Below are positions 1-7,079 of a stretch of DNA of 17,503 bases, one piece after another. Made by a program: the position numbers and the translations under genes. The stretch's first letter is position 1, and each line of letters begins with the position of its first letter. The notes under the pieces were generated by a model that was given only the letters and a program-made list of their open reading frames with translations, ran no database searches and was not told where the DNA came from. Origin of the DNA: Crocinitomicaceae bacterium. Lineage in GTDB: Bacteria; Bacteroidota; Bacteroidia; Flavobacteriales_G; Salibacteraceae. The stretch covers positions 1 to 17,503 of the forward strand of contig JAAZVO010000022.1 in NCBI GenBank assembly GCA_018623405.1. Direction: 5' to 3'.

Positions 1-2
1 TA

Positions 3-1049
3 TCCATTCTACTAGGATTTGCCACTGCCTTTGCAATTGTGTTCGTTTCAACCCCTGCACTAATTAGGGTTGCGCGTTTAAAGGGTTTGGTAGATTATCC
101 TGATGATGAAAGAAAAGTGCATAAAAGGCTAATTCCTACCATTGGTGGGGTTATCATTTTTGCCGGTACTTTAATTGCATATTTGCTTTGGTACCCCATT
201 ATTGAGGTGGGTGACTTTAAATACATTGCAGCCGCAATGATGATTCTTTTTTTCATCGGTATAAAAGATGATTTAGTTGGCACAGCACCCGTCAAAAAGT
301 TAGCAGGACACATTGCCGTGGCTTTTATTTTGGTGATTATAGCAGAAATAAAAATCACCAATATGTACGGAATTTTTGGTATTCAAGAAATTCCTGATTG
401 GGCAAGCATTCTGCTTTCTGTATTTACCTACACAGTTATTGTAAATGCCTTTAACCTTATAGATGGGCTAGATGGATTAGCTGCCGGTGTTGGCTTTATA
501 GCCTGTTTGGCATTTGGTCTTTGGTTCTTTTTTGCAGGAGGTGAAGACAATGCAATTTTGGCGCTTTCTTTAGCTGGTGCATTGTTAGGTTTTCTAATTT
601 TTAATTTCGAGCCTGCAAGGGTGTTTATGGGAGACTCTGGCTCATTAACTATTGGGCTAATTATTTCGGTGCTTTCTATAAAACTGATTGAATACGATAC
701 ATCAGATATTCCGGTTAACATGGTTTACATTTCAAAACCGGTATTTGCAATGTCTGTGCTGTCTTATCCATTGATTGATACCTTAAGAGTATTTATTCTA
801 AGAACAATAAAAGGTAACTCACCATTTTCTGCCGATAGAAACCACCTTCATCATAAACTAATTGATATGGGCTTTAATCATTCAAAAACAGTTTTGACGA
901 TTTATACCTTTAGTGTTTTGATGATAACCGTTGCTACTTTTATTAGGGTAGAAACAAACATGCTTTTTGCCCTATTAACCTTTTTGGTAATCCTATTTTC
1001 ACAAATACCTTTTATCATCGAATTCTTTATTGGAAGAAAAAAAGCTTGA
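3..1049 (+). CDS. WecA/MraY-like undecaprenyl-phosphate sugar-1-phosphate transferase (5'-truncated)
   Basis: This is a polytopic inner-membrane enzyme of glycosyltransferase family 4. Such enzymes move a sugar-1-phosphate, usually from a UDP-HexNAc, onto undecaprenyl phosphate to start synthesis of a surface polysaccharide or O-antigen. The frame is already open at base 3, and residues before the GTG at 39 read like a membrane helix, so the true start lies upstream of the window. Family motifs appear in order: the VHKRLIPTIGG segment, the aspartate pair in GIKDDLVG, the NAFNLIDGLDGLAAG loop, FMGDSGSLTIG and the histidine motif DRNHLHHKL. About ten hydrophobic segments alternate with these loops. 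The catalytic motifs favour WecA/TagO-type over MraY, but the sugar cannot be read from sequence. The stop is immediately followed by a Wzi-like outer-membrane gene, which fits a polysaccharide role. Confidence 0.88.
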   Translation, partial: SILLGFATAFAIVFVSTPALIRVARLKGLVDYPDDERKVHKRLIPTIGGVIIFAGTLIAYLLWYPIIEVGDFKYIAAAMMILFFIGIKDDLVGTAPVKKLAGHIAVAFILVIIAEIKITNMYGIFGIQEIPDWASILLSVFTYTVIVNAFNLIDGLDGLAAGVGFIACLAFGLWFFFAGGEDNAILALSLAGALLGFLIFNFEPARVFMGDSGSLTIGLIISVLSIKLIEYDTSDIPVNMVYISKPVFAMSVLSYPLIDTLRVFILRTIKGNSPFSADRNHLHHKLIDMGFNHSKTVLTIYTFSVLMITVATFIRVETNMLFALLTFLVILFSQIPFIIEFFIGRKKA

Positions 1050-1051
1050 AA

Positions 1052-2581
1052 ATGATTCGCTTATTTTTTTTTCTATTCCTCTTTCTTAGCTTAAATAGTG
1101 CAGCCCAAACCCTAAAAACCGATAGGGTTTATTTTAATTATTTGCTTCAGAACGATTCCATTTCGTTTCAAGATATTAACTTGAGGGGGTTCGATTTAAA
1201 TATATCAAGGCTCGAAAGTCAAGTTTTTTTAAAAAATAATAATCCACATCAAGTATTAAAAGTTTCACCCATTGTAAACCTAAATGGAGGAAATACAAAT
1301 TATCAGGCAGGTTTAGGTGCTTCACTAACCTTAAATACTCAAAAGTGGAAAGGTTTTGTGGCCCCAAGTTTTAATTCGCTGCAATTATCTTGGTTAGATG
1401 ATAGCTTAACTCGCTCAACAGAAATAATTCCTTCCTTAGGTTGGGCAGGCTTATCAACTTCTTCAAAAAACATTGTTAATATTCAATTGCCATGGGCAAT
1501 TCAATATACCCCTTCAAAATACTTTAACTTTATGGTGGGTAATGGAAATCAATTTATTGGTCCAGGAAAATCAAGTATTCAATTAACTGATGTTTCAAGA
1601 AATCACCTATTTGGTGCAATTACAACTCAAGCTTGGAAGTTAAGATACACTAACTTGTTTTCAGGTTACTCTCAAACAAAAAAACAACACCCACTTTTTG
1701 GTTTACCCAATAAGTTCACAACTTCTCATATTTTAGAGTTTATTCCAAACGATAAATTATCAATAGGTTTCTTTGAAACTGTTGTTTGGAAAAACAGAGA
1801 TACCCTTATAGATAGGGGTTTTGATGTGAATTATTTAAACCCAATAATCTTTTATCGTCCTGTAGAATATTCAACCGGAAGTAGCGATAATGTACTTTTG
1901 GGATTAAACTTTTCTTACACTCCTAATTACAAGCTAAATTTTTACGGTCAATTTTTGTTAGATGAGTTTTTCTTTAAATATGTTAGGGCAGATATTATTC
2001 ATTTTATAGACCCAAACAGGCCAACAGAAGAGCCTCCGGGTTGGTGGGCAAATAAACATGCAGGCCAAATTGGTGCGCAATGGAAGTCTCCTTTTGGGTT
2101 TAATAAGTTTTTGATTCAATCGGAGTATAATTATGCTAGGCCCTATACCTACACACATTTAGGCGAACTAGAAAACTATGGAAGTGGAAATTTGCCGTTA
2201 GCACATCCGCTAGGGGCAAATTTTACTGAATGGTTTAATGCAATTTCTTTAGTGGATGGTTTGTGGTATTTCGAGGTTTTTTCTGAGTTTTCATCGCAAG
2301 GGTTAGATTATTGGTCTAACGAAAATTTTGGAGCAAATATTTTTGATTCCTATCTAACCCGAGAAATGGAGTTTGGTAATTACATGCTTCAAGGAAAAGA
2401 GTCTAATATGGTAAAAATTGGGTTTGTTGCCAATTACCTAATCATTCCTGAAACAAATATTTCTGCCACCTTTAGGTTTACGCATTTAAAGCAAAATTTA
2501 CCAGGCGGTAAAAATCTTAACCTCAACTTATTCAATATTGGTATTCGCTCCAACCTTTTCAACGATTATCGTGATATTTAG
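1052..2581 (+). CDS. Wzi/RemB-like outer-membrane beta-barrel protein
   Basis: The protein is about 509 residues with a clear signal peptide (MIRLFFFLFLFLSLNSAAQ). The rest is rich in alternating aromatic and polar residues typical of an outer-membrane beta-barrel. The stretch around residues 165-215 (GNGNQFIGPGKSS, followed by AWKLRYTNLFSGYSQ) resembles the Bacteroidota capsule-assembly Wzi family, which also includes the gliding protein RemB. Wzi in enterobacteria anchors capsule at the surface. For this protein, capsule binding is inference from family and from the WecA-like neighbour. I chose the ATG at 1052, which lies 2 bases after the upstream TGA and starts the signal peptide directly. 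An in-frame TTG at 1046 overlaps that stop and would add two residues. The product could equally act in motility or as a porin-like barrel. Confidence 0.7.
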   Translation: MIRLFFFLFLFLSLNSAAQTLKTDRVYFNYLLQNDSISFQDINLRGFDLNISRLESQVFLKNNNPHQVLKVSPIVNLNGGNTNYQAGLGASLTLNTQKWKGFVAPSFNSLQLSWLDDSLTRSTEIIPSLGWAGLSTSSKNIVNIQLPWAIQYTPSKYFNFMVGNGNQFIGPGKSSIQLTDVSRNHLFGAITTQAWKLRYTNLFSGYSQTKKQHPLFGLPNKFTTSHILEFIPNDKLSIGFFETVVWKNRDTLIDRGFDVNYLNPIIFYRPVEYSTGSSDNVLLGLNFSYTPNYKLNFYGQFLLDEFFFKYVRADIIHFIDPNRPTEEPPGWWANKHAGQIGAQWKSPFGFNKFLIQSEYNYARPYTYTHLGELENYGSGNLPLAHPLGANFTEWFNAISLVDGLWYFEVFSEFSSQGLDYWSNENFGANIFDSYLTREMEFGNYMLQGKESNMVKIGFVANYLIIPETNISATFRFTHLKQNLPGGKNLNLNLFNIGIRSNLFNDYRDI

Positions 2582-2595
2582 TGAACAAAATCACT

Positions 2596-2625
2596 TTGAT
2601 TAAGGTATAACAAATGGTATCTTTG
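2596..2625 (+). promoter_or_regulatory. Bacteroidota-type promoter for the cytochrome oxidase accessory operon
   Basis: A perfect -7 box TATCTTTG lies at 2618-2625 and a TTG -33 element at 2596-2598, separated by 19 bases. This matches the Bacteroidota consensus TTG-N(about 19)-TAnnTTTG. It sits in the 55-base gap between the Wzi-like gene and heme O synthase, the only real gap ahead of this gene run. The predicted transcription start, about 2630-2632, is only a few bases before the first candidate start codon at 2637, so the mRNA would have almost no leader. Confidence 0.7.
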
Positions 2626-2636
2626 CCGCCCTCAAA

Positions 2637-3548
2637 TTGAAAGAGAAGAAATTGATAGAAAACAAAGCGGTCACCATTCCTGCAGAAGTTGAAGTAAAAA
2701 GCAAGTTTCAAGACCTCGCCTTGCTTATTAAGTTGCGCTTATCTTTTTTAGTAGTTATCTCAGCTTTGCTAGCTTATTTTTTTGCTGCTGAGTCAATAAG
2801 TTGGGTAAAAATTATAGCTCTTGTAATTGGTGGTTTTGCGGTAACCGGAGCCTCAAATGGTTTTAACCAATGGATAGAAAAAGATCTTGATAAACTGATG
2901 AGCAGAACTCAAGATAGGCCGATGGCTGCAGGCCGAATGTCAAAAAAAGAAGGTTTTTTCATCTCCATGTTTTTAGGAGTAATTGGGTTAGTAACCTTGT
3001 TTGTTTTTCTAAATCCCTTAAGTGGAATTTTAGGGTTGCTAGCCTTAGTAATTTATGTTGCAATTTACACTCCGCTTAAGCGAATAACACCTTTTGCTGT
3101 TTTTGTGGGTGCCTTTCCTGGAGCAATACCTCCAATGTTAGGGGTAATTGCAGAAACAGGTCAGTTTGGGTTGGTACCCGGATTGTTTTTTGCCATTCAG
3201 TTTGTATGGCAGTTTCCACACTTTTGGGCAATTGCATGGAAAGTTGATGAAGACTATGCAAAAGCAGGGTTTTCGCTTTTGCCTAGTAAGGGAAGGAAAG
3301 ATAAAACATCAGCATTCTTAATTTTTGTTTACACCATTATTTTGATACCTGTTAGTCTTTCTCCAATTGTATTTAACCTTACAGGAACAATATCAGCCAT
3401 TGTAGTGTTATTATTAGGAGTTTGGTTTGCATGGTATGCCTTAAAATTATTTATCGGACTTCAAGACAAATCAGCCACCAAACTAATGTTTGCATCCTTT
3501 CTTTATTTGCCGTTGATGCAAATTGTTTTTTTAATAGATAAAATTTAA
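2637..3548 (+). CDS. ctaB/cyoE: Heme O synthase (protoheme IX farnesyltransferase)
   Basis: This membrane prenyltransferase of the UbiA family farnesylates heme b to heme o, the precursor of heme a for cytochrome oxidase. The family motif is at residues 77-95: N77, E81, D83, D85, M88, R90-T91 and R94-P95 (NxxxE/DxDxD..MxRTxxRP). This is the Mg/prenyl-diphosphate site. The second conserved loop, YTPLKRITPFAVFVGAFPGA, lies near residue 145. There are about nine hydrophobic segments and the length (303) is normal. No ATG is available at the amino end. The start is either TTG at 2637, only about 5 bases after the predicted transcript start, or TTG at 2652. It is the first gene of an operon with oxidase subunits III and IV, with a 3-base gap to the next gene. 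Confidence 0.93.
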   Translation: MKEKKLIENKAVTIPAEVEVKSKFQDLALLIKLRLSFLVVISALLAYFFAAESISWVKIIALVIGGFAVTGASNGFNQWIEKDLDKLMSRTQDRPMAAGRMSKKEGFFISMFLGVIGLVTLFVFLNPLSGILGLLALVIYVAIYTPLKRITPFAVFVGAFPGAIPPMLGVIAETGQFGLVPGLFFAIQFVWQFPHFWAIAWKVDEDYAKAGFSLLPSKGRKDKTSAFLIFVYTIILIPVSLSPIVFNLTGTISAIVVLLLGVWFAWYALKLFIGLQDKSATKLMFASFLYLPLMQIVFLIDKI

Positions 3549-3551
3549 ATT

Positions 3552-4136
3552 ATGGAAGTAGCTGATTTTTCATCAGAGTTAAAATCTGCAAGAGCCAAAG
3601 CTGCCAAACCAATACTTTGGATTGGAATTGTTACTATTATTATGTTGTTTGCCGGGCTAACATCAGCTTACATAGTTAGACAAGCAGAAGGCAATTGGTT
3701 ACAATTTCAGTTGCCAATACAATTTTACATAAGCACTGCTTTTATTTTGTTAAGTAGCGCCACCATGCTTTGGGCGCAAAATGGAATAAAAGCTGGAAAT
3801 GAATCCGTTTTGCAAAGGGGTTTATTAATTACCTTGCTTTTAGGGATTGGTTTTACATGGTCTCAGTTTTCTGCTTGGGATGCCTTAGTAGATTCAGGAA
3901 TATTTTTCGCTGGGGCAAGAAGTAATGCTGCAGGTTCATATTTATATGTTATTTCGGGAGTTCACCTTGCTCATCTTGCAGGTGGGTTGCTAGCAATTTT
4001 ATTTACATTTATTAAGGCCTACAGAGGAAAATACAGTCAAACAAATAGAGTGGGAGTAGAACTTACAGCAACTTACTGGCACTTTTTAGACATTTTATGG
4101 ATTTATTTACTGCTCTTTTTACTTTTTATTCGTTAA
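3552..4136 (+). CDS. Cytochrome c oxidase subunit III-family protein, first copy
   Basis: This 194-residue protein has five predicted membrane helices and is the short form of heme-copper oxidase subunit III. The family signature is the C-terminal helix TYWHFLDILWIYLLLFLLF, in which Tyr-Trp-His-Phe and the acidic Asp are conserved. The SGVHLAHLAGG segment near residue 135 matches the other conserved helix pair. Subunit III has no redox metal and stabilises proton uptake and catalysis by subunit I. It begins at ATG 3552, 3 bases after heme O synthase, and is followed after 26 bases by a second subunit III gene. Having two adjacent COX3-family genes is a common arrangement in Bacteroidota oxidase clusters. 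The two are diverged from each other, not a recent duplication. Confidence 0.9.
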   Translation: MEVADFSSELKSARAKAAKPILWIGIVTIIMLFAGLTSAYIVRQAEGNWLQFQLPIQFYISTAFILLSSATMLWAQNGIKAGNESVLQRGLLITLLLGIGFTWSQFSAWDALVDSGIFFAGARSNAAGSYLYVISGVHLAHLAGGLLAILFTFIKAYRGKYSQTNRVGVELTATYWHFLDILWIYLLLFLLFIR

Positions 4137-4162
4137 AATTGCACCGAATAAAACGTTATTGA

Positions 4163-4876
4163 ATGTCAGGTGAAGCTTCAAAGGCCATAGAGCCAAATGT
4201 ACTTTGGGGAGGCGGTAGGTCTCCATTCAGTGTTAGTTATGGGAAAATGATGATGTGGTTCTTCCTCATCTCTGATGCATTAACCTTTGGTGGGTTACTT
4301 GCATCTTTAGGTTTTATGCGTCATAAGTTCGCCGATTCATGGCCAATTTCTGAAGAAGTTTTCTTTCACTTTCCATTTACCCACGCCCACCTTCCATTAA
4401 TGTATGTTGCATTAATGACATTTATTCTTATTGTTAGTTCTGTTACAATGGTTCTTGCGGTAGAGGCAGGTCATAGAATGGATAGAAAAGGTGTTGCAAT
4501 TTGGTTGGCCCTTACGGTAATTGGAGGTTTATTCTTTTTGGGCTCTCAAGCATGGGAGTGGAGTTCATACATTGCCGGCCCCGATGGTCTAGTTTCTACT
4601 TGGGCAGATAATGCAACCTTAACCCAAAATCCTTATCCGGGAAAAGATGGTGGACCGGGAGCTGCTCACTACACTCAGTTTTTCTTTTTTGTAACCGGTT
4701 TTCATGGAACACACGTATTTAGCGGTGTTGTACTTAATTTTATTATTTTTTTGGGTGTTATACAAGGCAAGTACGAAAATACCGGACACTACGAAATGGT
4801 TGAAAAAGTTGGTTTGTACTGGCACTTTGTTGACCTTGTTTGGGTATTTGTTTTCACCTTTTATTACCTTCTATAA
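4163..4876 (+). CDS. Cytochrome c oxidase subunit III-family protein, second copy
   Basis: This 237-residue polytopic membrane protein belongs to the COX3/CyoC family. The diagnostic C-terminal helix is LYWHFVDLVWVFVFTFYYLL, preceded by FFVTGFHGTHVFSGVVLN, which carries the conserved histidines of the family. Compared with the first copy it is longer and carries an extra loop at about residues 140-170 (rich in Gly, Pro and Asp) between helices. The start at ATG 4163 gives a short soluble amino end before the first helix at about residue 30. It acts as a structural subunit of a proton-pumping heme-copper oxidase in the inner membrane. Which of the two copies belongs to which oxidase, or whether both sit in one complex, cannot be read here. 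Confidence 0.92.
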   Translation: MSGEASKAIEPNVLWGGGRSPFSVSYGKMMMWFFLISDALTFGGLLASLGFMRHKFADSWPISEEVFFHFPFTHAHLPLMYVALMTFILIVSSVTMVLAVEAGHRMDRKGVAIWLALTVIGGLFFLGSQAWEWSSYIAGPDGLVSTWADNATLTQNPYPGKDGGPGAAHYTQFFFFVTGFHGTHVFSGVVLNFIIFLGVIQGKYENTGHYEMVEKVGLYWHFVDLVWVFVFTFYYLL

Positions 4877-4886
4877 TAGTTAAAAC

Positions 4887-5255
4887 ATGGAAAGAGACGA
4901 TATTATCGAGTATTCATTAGATGCCCACCATTCAGAAGAAGAGGGTAAAAAAATAAGAAAGAAAATTTGGTTTGTAACTGCTTTACTTACCATTGTAACT
5001 GCTGCTGAGGTTTTATTAGGTGTATTTTGGAATTCTATTGGTTTTCCTTGGAGCGTGGTGAAAATTTCTTTCATCATTATGACAATAGTAAAAGCAGGAT
5101 ACATTGTAATGGTATTTATGCATTTAGGAGACGAAAGAAAAACACTTAGATGGGTTATTCTTGCACCTTATGCACTCTTTATTATGTACTTGTTGTTTAT
5201 TCTGTTAAACGACGCTACCGTACTTTACAACGTTAGACAAGCGCTAGGAATTTAA
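4887..5255 (+). CDS. Prokaryotic cytochrome c oxidase subunit IV
   Basis: This 122-residue protein has a charged amino end (about 30 residues, many Glu and Lys) followed by three hydrophobic helices at roughly residues 30-50, 58-78 and 90-110. The KAGYIVMVFMHLGDERKTLRW segment after the second helix is characteristic of the CyoD/COX4 prokaryotic family. These small subunits help assemble the copper site and stabilise subunit I. The ATG at 4887 follows the previous stop by 10 bases and the next gene starts 3 bases after its stop, so it is translated as part of the operon. Confidence 0.9.
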   Translation: MERDDIIEYSLDAHHSEEEGKKIRKKIWFVTALLTIVTAAEVLLGVFWNSIGFPWSVVKISFIIMTIVKAGYIVMVFMHLGDERKTLRWVILAPYALFIMYLLFILLNDATVLYNVRQALGI

Positions 5256-5258
5256 TTT

Positions 5259-5927
5259 ATGGCTAATTCAAAGGTGAGGAAATGGTTAATCCTTTTTCTT
5301 GTCTTGCTTTTTCCCTCATTATTATATGTTTTGCTTTCAACAGGAAAGCATCATATTATTAGACTTCCACATTTTGGTCCAAAACAATTTGTGGCTCAAG
5401 AAGGGGTAAAAAAAGTTGACACTACCTACTATCAAGTACCTTCTTTTCAATTTATAGATCAGCAAGGAAATACTATTAGTTCTTCAGAGCTTGCTAATAA
5501 AACAAAGGTTTATTCTTTAACATGCTTTACTTGCAGAGGTAATTTTTCAGAACGATTAACAAGTGAATTAGCTCAGTTACAGCTTCGTTTTGAAAACCGA
5601 AGCGATTTAGTTTTAATTAGTTTAATTGTTGATGGCAATACCCTTTCTGAAAGTCAAAAAACCGAATTAATAAATAAATATGCCCCAAAAGATGATTTTT
5701 GGAAAATCTCATTTTTAGATAATTCTTTTTGTCAGCAATTTGCTGAGTCAGCTTTGTTATTAGATAATTTTGTGCCGAACATTGGAAGCCCAACCTTTGT
5801 TTTAGTAGATATAAACAATCACATCAGAGGATATTACAACGGAATTGAATACTTGGAAGTAAAAGACCTCATTGATGGAATTAAAGTGCTAAAAGCAGAG
5901 GAATTTATTCCTCGAAAAGAATCTTGA
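5259..5927 (+). CDS. SCO1/SenC-like thioredoxin-fold protein lacking the standard copper ligands
   Basis: This 222-residue protein has one amino-terminal membrane anchor (about residues 8-27) and a periplasmic thioredoxin-like domain. Its place after COX4 and before DUF420, plus the C-terminal pattern FVLVDINNHIRGYYNG, identify it as the operon's SCO-family member. SCO proteins carry copper to the CuA site of oxidase subunit II through a CxxxCP motif and a later histidine. Here the cysteine motif reads TCFTCRG (Cys89, Cys92), so it is CxxC rather than CxxxC. At the position where Bacteroidota SCO proteins usually have HS before the FVL(I/V)D strand, the sequence is GSPTF with Gly176. A third cysteine is at 158. 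It may work as a thiol-disulfide protein rather than a copper carrier; that is inference. The start is ATG 5259, 3 bases after subunit IV. Confidence 0.75.
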   Translation: MANSKVRKWLILFLVLLFPSLLYVLLSTGKHHIIRLPHFGPKQFVAQEGVKKVDTTYYQVPSFQFIDQQGNTISSSELANKTKVYSLTCFTCRGNFSERLTSELAQLQLRFENRSDLVLISLIVDGNTLSESQKTELINKYAPKDDFWKISFLDNSFCQQFAESALLLDNFVPNIGSPTFVLVDINNHIRGYYNGIEYLEVKDLIDGIKVLKAEEFIPRKES

Positions 5928-5928
5928 T

Positions 5929-6468
5929 ATGAATGCAATTACAGTTAAGCAAGAAGATAAAAGAATTATTTGGGGTATTTACATTTTTACGGCTGTAGTT
6001 TTTGCCCTGGTAGTGCTATTGCATGAGCTTCCAAAAGCAGAGTTTGTTCCCTCATTTACTTATGTATTGCCAAAGGTTAACGCCTTCATTAATGGAACTT
6101 GTTTTCTTTTATTAATTACCTCTTTGTTTGCTATTAAAAATAAGAAAGTTGAACTGCACAAAAAGCTTAATACTACTGCAATGGTATTGTCTGTAGTTTT
6201 TCTACTCTCTTACGTGCTATACCATTACTTTACTGAAGACACTAAATATGGAGGAGACTTCAAAGGACTATATTACTTTGTTTTGGCAAGCCATATTATT
6301 TTGGCGGCAGTATCACTTCCGTTTATACTTTTAGCCTACTACAGGGGTTTTTTAGGAGATGTAAAAAGGCATAGAAAGTTGGTGAAAATTACCTATCCGA
6401 TGTGGGTGTATGTTACCTTCACAGGAGTTTTAGTTTATTTGTTTCTGGCGCCATATTATCCCTATTGA
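5929..6468 (+). CDS. DUF420 membrane protein, CtaM-like cytochrome oxidase assembly factor
   Basis: This 179-residue integral membrane protein has about five hydrophobic helices. Between helices it carries the conserved basic/histidine segments KVELHKKLNTTAM, YVLYHYF, LASHIIL and GDVKRHRKLVKITYPMWVY, which match the DUF420 family. The studied DUF420 member, CtaM of Staphylococcus aureus (YozB in Bacillus), is needed for activity of heme-A-containing aa3 oxidase. This suggests the cluster serves a heme a oxidase. It starts at ATG 5929, one base after the SCO-like stop, and is followed by a small CxxC protein whose TTG start lies 1 base after its stop. Family assignment is strong; the exact role in Bacteroidota is inferred. 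Confidence 0.85.
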   Translation: MNAITVKQEDKRIIWGIYIFTAVVFALVVLLHELPKAEFVPSFTYVLPKVNAFINGTCFLLLITSLFAIKNKKVELHKKLNTTAMVLSVVFLLSYVLYHYFTEDTKYGGDFKGLYYFVLASHIILAAVSLPFILLAYYRGFLGDVKRHRKLVKITYPMWVYVTFTGVLVYLFLAPYYPY

Positions 6469-6469
6469 T

Positions 6470-6703
6470 TTGAAAGTTAAATTCCTGATATTAATTCTAT
6501 TAGCTTTTCTGATAAATCTAGATGTAGATGCTCAGTGCTCCATGTGTAGGTTTGCTGCTGAATCATCTTACGCTAGTGGTTCAGATATAGGCAAAGGATT
6601 AAACAATGGAATTGTTTATATGATGGGCATACCCTACATTCTGTTAATTGGGGTAGGAGTTTTGCTTTTTAAGAAGCTTCGAAAAGATCAAGCTTTTTCC
6701 TAA
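6470..6703 (+). CDS. Small secreted/membrane CxxC protein at the end of the oxidase operon, function unknown
   Basis: This 77-residue protein has an amino-terminal signal peptide or anchor (MKVKFLILILLAFLINLDVDAQ). Directly after the predicted cleavage site comes CSMC (Cys23, Cys26), then a short polar stretch (residues 28-45), one membrane helix (about 47-67) and a basic tail. The mature CxxC would face the periplasm, held by the helix. The TTG at 6470 is needed for the signal peptide; no ATG is available before the helix. From memory, similar small proteins with QC(A/S)MCR followed by NGI(V/L)Y follow DUF420 in other Bacteroidota oxidase clusters, but I cannot run the search. The context suggests oxidase assembly, perhaps redox or metal handling. 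No function is established to my knowledge. Confidence 0.72.
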   Translation: MKVKFLILILLAFLINLDVDAQCSMCRFAAESSYASGSDIGKGLNNGIVYMMGIPYILLIGVGVLLFKKLRKDQAFS

Positions 6704-6821
6704 CTAGGGTATTCACCTTAAAGGGAACTAATGTATTTCCTGTATTTTTTTATTATTTGTTGAAATATTGAGGTTTTGGGTTGTCTAGTTTTCTACTTTA
6801 GTAATCCTCAAAGCCATTATC

Positions 6822-7079
6822 ATGAAAAAACTATTACTCTCTATCATCACATCATTTTTCTTTTTTGTACTAAATGCTCAAATTAATTACCAATATCACT
6901 ATTCGATTGGAGGCCAATTTGGAGGGTCAAGTGCCACCTTAGATATAACTTATTATAATAATGATAATGTAATTATTTCAGGTATTTTATTTCCTGTGGG
7001 ACCTGCAAACGTTTCGGATACAAACTCAAATAATACCGCAATTACTTCACAAGGATCTCATGACGGTTTTGTGGTGTAA
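6822..7079 (+). pseudogene. Amino-terminal fragment of a secreted beta-propeller-like (SBBP-type) protein
   Basis: The 85-residue reading frame begins with a strong signal peptide (MKKLLLSIITSFFFFVLNAQ). After it come about 65 residues ending GSHDGFVV, which look like the start of a secreted repeat protein of the SBBP type. In such proteins, repeats ending GxxDGFVVKLN or similar normally continue for hundreds of residues. The frame stops at TAA 7077-7079, exactly where the typical KL(N/D) would follow. The sequence then changes, without a gap, into an unrelated propeller sensor in another frame. I read this as the head of a gene truncated by a deletion that joined it to the next locus. It could still be expressed as a short exported peptide. 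The 118-base gap upstream (6704-6821) holds no confident promoter. Confidence 0.55.

Noticed and set aside
6671..6698. Possible hairpin AAGAAGCTT/AAGCTTTTT at the end of the small CxxC gene, a candidate operon terminator.
   Set aside because: It is AT-rich with one mismatch, lies inside the coding region, and its T run is part of the stem, so it is not convincing.
6776..6801. TACTTTAG before the 6822 reading frame as a promoter -7 box.
   Set aside because: It has one mismatch at a key position, and the nearby TTG elements are at wrong spacings (10, 15 or 23 bases).
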